A stretch of DNA of 64,000 nt from Amyelois transitella (lineage: Eukaryota; Arthropoda; Insecta; Lepidoptera; Pyralidae), in contig NC_083506.1 in assembly GCF_032362555.1 (NCBI RefSeq), positions 2,217,501 to 2,281,500 of the forward strand. The letters run 5' to 3'. The position numbers were made by a program, and so were the translations under genes. Positions 46,701-58,700 of this stretch are shown in pieces. The stretch's first letter is position 1; the number at the start of each line of letters is the position of its first letter. The notes under the pieces are model-generated. The model worked only from the letters and a program-made list of their open reading frames with translations. It did not search any database and was not told the DNA's origin.

Positions 46701-49700
46701 ATAAAAAAAAAAAACAGATAATATTTACCCGGCTGCCACCCTGTGGAACCCGTGTATGACCCCCTGGACGGAATTGTCCCAGGGCGGGGAACGGCGGCCC
46801 GTGCTCACCTCTGATATGTACGACACGGTCGGGGTCAAAGCGTTACCCCCCATCGCTTGCTGCCACGCCTTTACCAAATACCTGTAAACGATTATAAAAC
46901 GTAAATGTGGTTTTGTGAACCGCTGCCACGCTTCCACTAGATACCTGTAAATGATTATAAAACGTAAATGTGCCGTGTGGTTCCCGGCACCAATACAAAA
47001 AAGAATTGGACCACTATATTTTTTCATCATGGAGGTCGTAAAATACGATTAAAGAATTGGGTGATAAAGTTGGGATTGCTTTTTTTAGGCGATGGGTTAG
47101 TCACCTATCACTATTTGAATCTCAATTCTAAGCCTAAAAGCTGAAAGTCTTATCAGTCTTCAAGACTGCTGGCTCTGTGAGTCACACTTCTCTGGAGAAG
47201 TTCCCGGGTGCGTCTTTGACTATGATCATGGATGGATGAGTCAAGTTTTTACACGAAGCGACTATCGTTTGACCTCCGCAACCTTCGTAGGGTAACCTAA
47301 CCCATAACCCATATTGGTAGTTAAAATTCCAGTTGCCTGAATGTGCAGGTTTCCTAACGAAGTTCTCCCTCACCGGTTAGCACTAAAACTAATGTAAGTA
47401 CATAACTCAGAAAAAAGTGATTATTAGGTACAAGGCTGCGGTAGGATTTGAACCTGTATCCTATACTCGTAGATCATATTACCTGGCAGTCTGCAGTAAC
47501 AGCACAGTATTCTCCCCCTCATAGGTACACGCGGCAGTGACGAGTCCGTAAGTGGTGGGGAGGCTCGACGACAGCATGTAGCCGTGGCCGCCGCACGACA
47601 GCCGGCAACGCTCCACGCATTCAGCCGCGTCTGCTGTCGTCACGGCTTTCAGGCAGCATGATAGGGCGTGTAACTGTCGGAATTTCGCTGTTATTGTCAT
47701 TACGAGAATAAGCAAGGTTGTAAGGATCGTTATTTTGCGGTAAAAAGGGGGGATTGAGAAGCCTAGTATCCCATAGGTATATAGACGACAGCATGTAGCC
47801 GTGGCCGCCGCACGACAGCCGGCAACGCTCCACGCATTCAGCCGCGTCTGATGTCGTAACGGCTTTCAGACAGCAAGATAGGGCGTGTAACTGGTGGAAT
47901 TTCGCTGTTATTGTCATTACGTACGACGATTATAAGCAAGTATCGTCTAGATGTGAAAATTGGATTTTTGTAAGTTATATAAAAAATTACATAAACTATA
48001 GTCATCACACAACATAAAAATGTTAAGGTCGTAAATTTTTTGAATAAAGGGGGTTTGAGTAGCTTTTGCAGGTAAGATAAAAGAGCACATAGGTATTTAG
48101 ACGACAGGATGTAGCTGCGTCTGATGTCGTCACGGCTTTCAGGCAGCACGATAGGGCGTGTAACTGTCGGAATTTCGCTGTTATTGTCGCTTATTGTCAT
48201 TACGACAATAAGCAAGGTTGTAATTTGCGAAAAAAGGGGGATTGAGTAGCCTATGCTGGTAAAACAAAAGATCCCATAGGTATTTAGACGACAGCATGTA
48301 ACCGTGGCCGCCGCACGACAGCCGGCAACGCTCCACGCATTCAGCCGCGTCTGCTGTCGTCACGGCTTTCAGGCAGCACGATAGGGCGTGTAACTGGCGG
48401 AATTTCGCTGTTATTGTCATTACGTACGACGATTATAAGCAAGTATCGTCTAGATGTGAAAATTGGATTTTTGTAAGTTATATAAAAAATTACATAAACT
48501 ATAGTCATCACACAACATAAAAATGTTAAGGTCGTAAATTTTTTGAATAAAGGGGGTTTGAGTAGCTTTTGCAGGTAAGATAAAAGAGCACATAGGTATT
48601 TAGACGACAGGATGTAGCTGCGTCTGATGTCGTCACGGCTTTCAGGCAGCACGATAGGGCGTGTAACTGTCGGAATTTCGCTGTTATTGTCGCTTATTGT
48701 CATTACGACAATAAGCAAGGTTGTAATTTGCGAAAAAAGGGGGATTGAGTAGCCTATGCTGGTAAAACAAAACATCCCATAGGTATTTAGACGACAGCAT
48801 GTAGCCGTGGCCGCCGCACGACAGCCGGCAACGCTCCACCATTCAGCCGCGTCTGCTGTCGTCACGGCTTTCAGGCAGCAAGATAGGGCGTGTAACTGGC
48901 GGAATTTCGCTATTATTAATAATATAAAGGCGGTTTCGGGTACTTTTGATCTTACCCTTTACCAGGACGTCCTTAATTTGATCAAGATACGTTCGTCTAG
49001 GTCTTCCCACTCCGACCTTTCCCTATATAATATTATCATATCTTTTTTTTAATTTCGCTGTTTTTGTCGCTTATTGTCATGACGACAATAAGCAAGGTTG
49101 TAAGGGTCGTTAATTTGCGGAAAAAAGGGGGACTGAGTAGCTTTTGCTGGTAAGATAAAAGAGCACATAGGTATCTAGACGATAGCATGTAGCCGTGACC
49201 GCCGCACGATATCCGGCAACGCTCCACGCATTCAGCCGCATCTGATGTCGTCACGGCTTTCAGGCACCAAGAACTGTGTAACTGCCGGTTTGTACCTATG
49301 TACCTACTTTTTAATGATAACATGATTATTTTTGCAAAATGGAAGAGTGAGTGCAACTGACATTTTTCAACAAATTAGGTTCGAGGGGCCTACAGACAAT
49401 ACGCTAACACCGACAATACGCTGTCGGAATTGTACAACTCAGTGATTACGTGACTATTGATTCTAAAGCCTATACTATATACATATAAGTGGTCTTTGGA
49501 GGTAAGCTGAAAGATCACATTGGTATCTGGAAGGCAGCAGAGGCTTATAAAACTACTGGTGCAATAGGCATGGCGACAGGGTTAAAAAAATCGGTGGATG
49601 AATGGATTGCGTAAAGAAAATAACTAAAGGATTCTAATATAGTATCCAGTTTTAATGAAATTATTCAAATTATGCATATTTTTAACAAAATAAAAGGGTA

Positions 49701-52700
49701 AAATACTGCAATCGGCCATGTTAACCGAAACACCAATCACAGCGCATGACGTCACGGTAATGTAAACAAACTTTACTTCACTCACTACTGTTGTGTTTTG
49801 TTGTTGTATTGTAAGTTCAGCTGACTTTTTCTTTAGTACGCATCGCATTTGGATTGTCTTTTTATTAGTATAAGTGAGAATTGTCGTCTTAACTCGACTC
49901 TAAAACAATGGAACTTTCTTAAGGCAAACGACTCAAATTTGCCAAGGATTGACATAATGATGTTGGGAGATTTCCTCGCAAATAATAAAGAATTTTGCTC
50001 GTCTGAGTTTAGAAACGTGAAAACCTCCTTATTTTATTTTATTTTACTTTCACTTTCATAGGTTATTTTTACTTTGAACTTGTCAAATCACATTGAAAAT
50101 AGGTTAGTCATACTTAAAGTGACCATACGTCCCGCTTTCGGCGGGATTGTCCCGCTTTCAGGCTGTCTGTCCCGCTGTCCCCAGCGAGAGCAAAAAAGTC
50201 CCGCTTTTGCAAACAAACCAAATTTTTATACTTATTTGATATCAACATTGCACTCAAATCTCGCTGACGAGTACAGTCAGTCAAAAATACTAAATGTACA
50301 GACAAAATATTTTTACTGTTTTATTATATGTATAGATAATTATTTATAATTGACTTATGTATTATATTTTTTTATTTACTTATATACAAAATTCCGTAAG
50401 CGTCCCGCTCTGACGCAAAAATAAAATGGTCACGTTAGTCATACTAATAAAACTCATTGTCAAATATCATTGTTTATTTTTGAAGCGCGAAGCACCTGTT
50501 TTGTAACTGTATCTTTTTCTTCTAATTTCCTTTCACACTCTTCAAGAATCATCATCTTTCGTTTTTTAGCAATGTAGGGTCGCTCTGTTGTCTCAGATGT
50601 TCGAGTTTTCCTGTCTGATTGGCATATAAATTTTTTGGGCATACATCCTGGTATCATTCGTACTTGTGATACGGACCCCATCACATGATATTGCAAGTAA
50701 TTTTCCATATCATTAGGTAACTGAAAAATGAAAAGTAAATAATTAAAATTGATAGTAAGAATGATGATGTTGATAATCTAAACCAAAACAAACATAACCT
50801 CAATTACTTCCATAGCCTGGATATGTGAACTTTTTCACGTCAAACAAACATTTTGAGTTTAAAACCTATCAATATAATGATAAATAAATATACTCACATC
50901 AAAGTGGTCCTCACAGAAATAAAGTGGCGAATTCGTGATTACGTCGTTCGGGTCTCGCCGTGCGAGCTTTAACCATTTAACTCTCATTATTTTTTTGTTT
51001 GGAACATGTACAGACACCTTGTTGGGTGTTTTTATGGATGTATTTTTGCACTGAGGTACTGCACACCACTTATAAACTTTAGAATTCATTTTTAACACAC
51101 GAAATATGTTTGTTTCCTTCAATGCACATATGAATTGAATTGAACAATGCAATGACATTGACGTGTTTACCTAAACGTGACGTCATAGCCGACGCCATGA
51201 CAGTTGCGTACTGTTTTTGTGCGCTATTCAAATAATATTTGAAAAATAGCTTTAAAATTTGCTAAACTTTATTTTATTACTGAAATAAAGGTTTTTTAGT
51301 AAATAGTTAGTATCCACATTACGGAAGAGGATTTCAAAATCATTCGCCATGCCTATTTCCTTACCTCTGGCAGCCTCTCCAAGTCACCAGTGTCCAACTC
51401 GGCAATAACGTTGTTGTACATATGCCACAGCCAATTGGCGCTGAGGCGGAAGGCGTGTACTGTAGAAATACCAATCATGAGCTTGTGCTGTTGCGTCACG
51501 TAGTCCAGGATTTGAGGCTCCGGTTCGCTGTCAAAAAGTTTTAACTGATAAAGGATGGCCATTTGAGAGTCGGTGGTCGAATAACTAAAGTATCCGACGC
51601 AATAAGGCGTGTTTGAAAACTGAAGACGCCGAAATTCGGAGAAAGTGGAAAGAAAAATGTTGGAAAGCGGACTCAAAGTCCTGAAGCATTATAGTGGAGG
51701 GTGCAACTGGAAATGTGCGAAAATGAGAGAGAAAGAGAACTCATAGCGATAGTAAAATCCTTATTTAGTAAAATCTGTAACGTAAAATTGAAACGACTAA
51801 AAATTGCTATTTGAACCCAAGAAGCGTATTATTACAGTGAAAGTACCGTTTCAAAATTTTCAACAAATGTTATTTAGAATAAGAGTCATTCAAAGTGTAT
51901 CGTCCTCAGTCTCAAGAAAATATCGTTACATATATTTATCAATGGATTGAACACTAAAGGTCGAGCTCAGATACAAGTGTGATTCAATTCATAATTAACC
52001 GATCTTTGTGTCTAATCATTTCGGGGAAGGATCTCACCTGACTCGCCCAATCCAAGATCCATGGTCAAAGGCATACCCCGGGCTCCTCTCCAGAGTGGTG
52101 AGAATACAACCGGGACTAAAGTCAGGACGAAGAAGATTTCGAGGAAGTACCGTTTATAAAGGGAGATCAATTGTACAGATTATGATTCATAGAGCTTTTG
52201 TTTAAAATTTGCAAAAATGTATGTACTGACATTATATTACAACGGCTTCTATTCTAGCGCACGGTAAATTTTGATAATAACTGTTATGTAAATTACCATT
52301 GGTTGATTTGTTTGTGTGAAGAATAATAACAAGATGTTCATAACGGTGTTTCTAAAAGGTTATAGGTAATCTCATAATAAATTCAGTTATCACACCCGTT
52401 TATGCGTAGTGTAATTACCACAGAATTTCTATTAGGTGTGTAAGTATTTTTCTATTAGGATACATATTCTGGTATAAAGCGTTCTAATTGTATAATAGCG
52501 TGAATTGGATTTATTATTTTATTGGCCTGCCAATGATGTTTAACATTTTCCTGCCAAAATACTATTACTGGAGTTTAGGCTGAGTTTGCGGATAATAGAA
52601 TATTCAATTCACCATGATACCGAATTGGGTGAATCAGGTTTTTACACGAAGCGACCCTCCCATCAACCTTTGCAGTGGAACCTTACCCATATTGGATCAC

Positions 52701-55700
52701 GCATACGCAGGTTTCCTTACGATGTTTTCCGCCGTCCGAGCATAGGTTGGCACTAAAACTAATGTATGTAGCACTTACTCCGGCTTGGGCTGAGATTGCC
52801 TCCTCACTGCGGAGTATCTGGTGGCTATGGTGACCGCCTTGGCCATGTAGTTGCACATGTCCGTCACCAAAACGACACGAACGAACATCATTGTGCCGTA
52901 CGTCAGTTTTGAACTTAGAGAGTGGACGTACGTGCCGTCCTGCGAAGAGAGAAATACATACATACACATAGGTACATATGGTCACGTCTTTATCCCTTGC
53001 GGGGTAGACAGAGCCAACTGTCTTGAAAATACTGAATGTCCACGTTCGGCTATTTGGCTTAATGATAGAATTGAGATTCAAATAGTGACAGGTTGCTAGC
53101 CCATCGCCTAAAAGAGAATCCCAAGTTTGTAAGCCTATCCCTTAGTCGCCTTTTACGACATCCATGGGAAAGAGATGGAGTGGTCCTATTCTTTTTTGTA
53201 TTGGTGCCGGGAACCACACGGCACCAATACAAAAAATGATAGAGAGAAAAAGATTATTTTAATTAATGAATTATTCAAATTAATTATCTTATTACCCCGC
53301 GGCTCCGCTCGCGTATTTTAAGCACCGTTGTTGATGAATTAATTTATCATCATATTGTTCATGAAGATTTTTCATCATATTATATGGCAAATGAAAAATA
53401 CCGTTACACCGCGGGAATTTCCGGAAATTATCATCGCAAGGTCATAGTTACAAAGAAAATTAATGTCAAATTACAGTGTCTAATCAGTCAATCAAATGGC
53501 CTCTTTTATTTATTTAGAAAATCTGCTTCAGTGTGAAAAATGTATGCTGAAATTTGTATCAAGAATTTAAATGCAGGTAGATGCTTTGCCTCCTACAGTC
53601 TAAAATATAACTTGATCTCTGTGAAATGTCAAATGTATACCTTTTATGGCTTACCTATTTTGTTCACACCTACGTCATAGTTATCGTTTTATCCTACTCT
53701 CACAGAAATATTTTACAAAATAATATTATCGTTAAAAATAAACAATAAAAAAACATGCGATGACCGAAATGCTCAAAAGCATCACAAACCGTGTCCGTTT
53801 AGTTCATAAACTTTCGAAATCTCAATTAGTTGGCCAGTGACTCGACAAAAAATTTAAATAGTTTTATTTTACACAAAAAGCGGAGATTCTTTTTTTGAAT
53901 TTTTACGATTCCATATCTGAAAACATGAAAAATGGAATCGTGATCGGATCTATGTATGACGCGCTATCACCGTAGGTATAGGAGCTATTCGATTTCAAGA
54001 ATACGAATCGATGTATCTATCTCCGTTTAGAATAAATTGGTATAAATTTAAACAAGATAGTATTAACTTAAAAGAAAACGAATTCAATTTCTGTCTGTCT
54101 AATGTACCTAAATTGAGAACTTTCCCGCTTATATAATACACTAAGAAAACCATTAAAATATTTGTACGAACCGCTACAGTTAGCAGCGGTTCGTACAAAT
54201 ATTTTGAACAGTAGACAGAACATGTACTTAGATCTTAATACGGGTTAAGTACTCTTCCCATGGAATTGACGTCAATCGCCTACAAGAAGCCTACGGAGCC
54301 GCGGGTAAAAGCTAGTGAAGAAATAAATGTCGACATACATATACCTAAACAGAGGGCATTAGATAACTCGATAAAATTATTATTAACATCAATCATTGGT
54401 GATTAGATACGTTTAGTAAATAATGAGTGATATCAGCATTATAGCTTGTCACGTTCTAAATAAACAAGAACTTTAACTCTTACCCTCATCTTTACACACT
54501 GAAATCATCTTCTTGATTGAATTTTATTGAAGAATTGATTGAATTGATGATGTTGGCTGTCTACCCCGTAACGGATAAAGACGTGATAACATACATACAT
54601 AAATGTTATGTAATTTGAACAGGCTTAAACAAATGAGTTTCATAGCATCCCAGGTTTTATACCATTCACGTTCTTCTTAAAAATTCAACTCAACATCTAC
54701 ACTTACTTCAAGAACCTTAGAATTCTTCATCAGCATGTTTTCCCTCGGTATCCTCACGTGTTCAAAGCCTAAGAAGCCGTTGTTGGTCCCGTTCATGCCT
54801 AATTTGACACCAATCTCCCCAATCTTGATACCCTTGAGTGGCATGTGGGTTTCCTCATCACGAAGCTGGACAATGAATGGGTGGAGGCCGTGGCATTGCC
54901 CCTTGGTGTATAGCTGAGCCATCACGATGCAGTAGTTGGCCGTGTGAGCAACTGTTGGAAAATAAACACACATAAATATTTTTATATGTATTTATTTGGG
55001 TCAGCAAACGATTACATTCGTAAAACTTAATCCTGTTTGGTTTCCTTCCACCCAAAGGTTGACTGGAAGAGATTGCTTTAGCGACAAGTCCGCCTTTGTA
55101 CCATCTATATCTGCTTTGTGTTGTTTTGTATGTTTTCTCTTATGGTGCAATATAGAGTTTTATCTATCTATCTATCTAGATTGACAATATAGTGTTATTT
55201 CTAAAAGTGTAACAGTCTATATCCCTTGCGGGGTAGACAAAGCCGACAGTCTCGAAAAGACTGAAAGGCCACGTTCAGCGGTATAGCTTTATGGATGGAA
55301 TTGAGATGCGAATTGTGACAGGTTGCTAGCCCATCGCGTACAAGAGGAATACCAAGTTTATAAGCCTGTCCCTTAGTCGAATTTACGCCTCTTTTTAGGA
55401 AAATAAAATTCATCATTTTATGAGCTTTAAGTATGTAACTTTTTAATGTACTTTATTCTCAACAATCGTCAACGTAAAAGATGTAGTCATCGCTCATACC
55501 TTCGGAAAAGAAGCAGTATTTATGGTCTTCACTATATAGATACAAAAAAAATAAAGATTGTTCTTGAAAAAGAAAGGTTGTGGAAAAAGAGATCTCATGA
55601 GAGTATCGGCATTTTTTATTTTTGATTCCGAATAACTGTTCAAAAAGTAAGTAGGCACATAAAAAGCATACTCACGCCCGCCGGGCCACCATTTGTAAGA

Positions 55701-58700
55701 AGTGAGTGTAGGGCTGTGCAGTACAAATTCCTTGGTGCTCGGGTCGTATGTGGCGGTCGTTTCTAGTCCGCGGATAAATGTTCCATGGCCCAATTCAGTC
55801 TGTAAGAAAATTTTATTATAAATACATACTTACAAATATGATAAGTAGCACCTTTGTAATACAATTACTGTATTAAATGCTCCCGTTTATAATTTTGTGT
55901 ACATAAATAAATGAAAATAGTCACGTTTATATCCCTTGCGGGGTAGACAGAGCCAATAGTTTCGAAAGGACTGTAAGGCCACGTTCAATTTTTTTACCAC
56001 CAGTTTAATAACAACTCGAATCGACTGATAATAAAAATTTAATTTAAGTAATAGGTAATGTTTCTATTTGGAACAATAAAATAATTTAGAAAATTTGAAA
56101 TTTTTCTTTCAATCTCAATTCCCTTCTTTAACAAACAAGGCAAAGAAAAATGATATTAAGTATAGATAAATGTTTCATCCAATGAAAAACTTCTAAGTTA
56201 ATTTAAGAGGAGAGATGGTGCCAATTAGCAGTTTATTACATTCCGATAAAAACTAGGTATGTGGATTTGCAAAAAACTGTGCGAGAGATGGTGCCAATTA
56301 GCAGTCTATTACCTTCCGGTAAAAACTATGTGGATTTGCAAAAATCCTGTATTCTTTTGTAAGTGGCGCTAAATTCGTCACATTTTGTAGATGGAGTTTT
56401 TAATTCGTAACTTTTTATAGGAGGTTGATAACTTCGTCGCATTTTCTTACATGACATTAAATTCTTCGCTTTTTGGAGACGGCGCTTAATTCAAGCGGAC
56501 GAAGCTGTGCGTAAAAGCTAGTTAGGAATATATGTACCTATTATTCTAATGGACAAATTAACCACCTACCTGAGCATAAGTACCGATGATGTCCAAATTA
56601 AAAGCCCTACCGATCCAATAGGCCTGTTGTTCTACTGTCGCCTGCCCCAGTATGGTGGGTATGAACATCACGTAATGGAGGGTCAGCGGAGACCCATCTG
56701 CAAGGATGGCGGAGCCCAGGTTGCCGCCAAGTACAGATCTGTAACAAAGTTAAGGAGTTTGAACTTAGATGAATACACTAAATTTAACATAAACTCAACA
56801 GATTGTATGTAGTTCAGTGATTTCGCCATTTAGTCGTCTTCCACGACATTCCCGTGATGAGATCAAAAGGCTCATCTACTCAGCCCTATTTTGAGCTGAG
56901 AAGATCAACAGTCAAATCTTCTCGGCTTATTATCCATATTAACATTACCAAATTAAGTTCAAGGTAAACCAAATTAATTACTATGTAAAATTAATCATGA
57001 TTGGCATCTTTAATTTATGCGCAAATGAAATACGACAACATTGACAACATTATCCGTTAAGTGGGTAACCATCTTTTAAAAACCGCAGCCAATTAGCAAC
57101 TGATTACTTCAAACTTTCCTGAGAATTCTTACTGAGAACATTTAGAGAATTACTTTTGTAATATAACGAGAAACGCCTCTGACGAAAATCGTACTTTTTT
57201 GGGGTCGGTCAAATTTCAAAATCTCCAAACAAACACTTTCCTGAAAACCGCATCAGAATAGGTGTAGTGAAACGCGCCATAATCGCAGACAAACATATAT
57301 GAACATACATAAAGTCAACCTGAGTCTTGTTTTTGAAGGAGGTTAAAAAGTTTTTTAATATTGATTTTTTAAATTAAGAAAAAACTTATAAATTGTTTGA
57401 TCGATTTTGATGATATGTGAGCCTTTAACCCATACATTCTTCGCGAGACTATTGAGTCTGTATTTCCCGTAAGGAATAAATACTTTAAGTATATGTATGT
57501 ATGTGAAATGGAGAGAGACAGTTATGTCTTGTTACTCCTGAAAGTTACTTCAGGAGTAACTCCCTGTTATAAATAAGTTAAATGTTTGTTACCTCTTCAC
57601 TCGTTATCAATTGTACCAATCTTCTTGAAATTTCGCATATATATAATTGAGAGTTTGGAAAAGGACATAGGCAATCTTTCATCCCGGTAAAAACTATAGT
57701 CCCCGTGGATTAGCGAAAAACCTGTATTCTTTTGCAGGTGGCGCTAAATACGCGTAGGCGAAGCTGCGGGTGAAAACTAGTCCTAAAATATCAAGGACTG
57801 TCTAGTTCCTCAGGTTTTTCGCTAATCCACGGGCACGACATAGCACCATCTTCATACTCTACATGTACATACATACATATAGTCACGTCTATATCCCTTG
57901 CGGGATAGACAGAGCCGCCAGTCTTGAAAAGACTGAATGGCAACATTCAGCTATAATCCCAAGTTTGTAAACCTATACCTTAGTCGCCATTTACGACAAC
58001 CATGGGAAAGAGATGGAGTGGTCCTATTCTTTTTTGTATTGGTGTCGGGAACCACACGGCTGCTACTCTATATGTGTGTGAGGAAAATGGGGTAGGAAGT
58101 TGAGTTAAAGTTACCTATAATTTTCCATTCCAGTATTTTCTTCCTCCTGCATCCTCCGTATAACTTTGAACAGTAAACATGCTTTCTTAACAGCCAGCTC
58201 ATATTTCTCCTTGTGACTGAGGTATTCCGATGGAACTTCTTCAATGTGGATACCTTCTTTTAGCAGAAGGTCTTCTGTTGGGTAAAAAAAATAAGTTATA
58301 CATTTTCTGCCTGACTTGGACCTATCACACCATTAATAAAAATTGATTTATATGTTATAGTTAATTATTGTATACAATCAACCCGCCCCAGTTTCGCACA
58401 GGTAGCATTTATAGATGTAAAACATCTACAGAAAACCCTTTTTACATTATTTCAAACAGGAACACAATTCAACCACAACTTTCCCAAATAAGTGCATACA
58501 TACAGCCAGAGTGCATACATATCGTGCATACAAAAAAGAATAGACCACTCCATCTCTTTCCCATGGATGTCGTAAAAGGCGACTAAGGGATAGGCTTACA
58601 AACTTGAGATTCTTTTTTAGGCGATGGGCTAGCAACCTGTCACTATTTGAGTCTCAGTTCTATCATTAGGCCAAATAGCTGAACGTGGCCATTCAGTCTT

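Larger units (their letters stand above)
47700..49290 (-). repeat. Array of six truncated copies of acyl-CoA oxidase exon 8
   Basis: Beside the intact exon (47483-47673) are copies whose acceptor-proximal ends lie at 47890, 48163, 48393, 48666, 48895 and 49281. Each keeps AG followed by TTACACGCC or a close variant. The fuller ones read [13 protein letters not shown] through [10 protein letters not shown] and then diverge before the second half of the exon. The copies at 48163 and 48666 lack the middle, and the copy at 48895 carries a one-base deletion. No donor site follows any of them, so they look like non-functional exon fragments. The spacing alternates (273, 230, 273, 229 bases) because a 503-base unit is duplicated. 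Confidence 0.85.

Noticed and set aside
48341-48865. A 174-residue open frame on the minus strand
   Set aside because: It runs through the tandem exon-fragment array, mixes shifted frames of the duplicated exon and has no start context. It is a by-product of the repeats.
47700-49290. CRISPR-like array
   Set aside because: The repeats are exon fragments of 60-130 bases with non-unique spacers in a eukaryotic intron.
57529-57560. 12-base palindrome around TTACTCCTGAA
   Set aside because: Short, single occurrence, with no link to a gene end or to other repeats.
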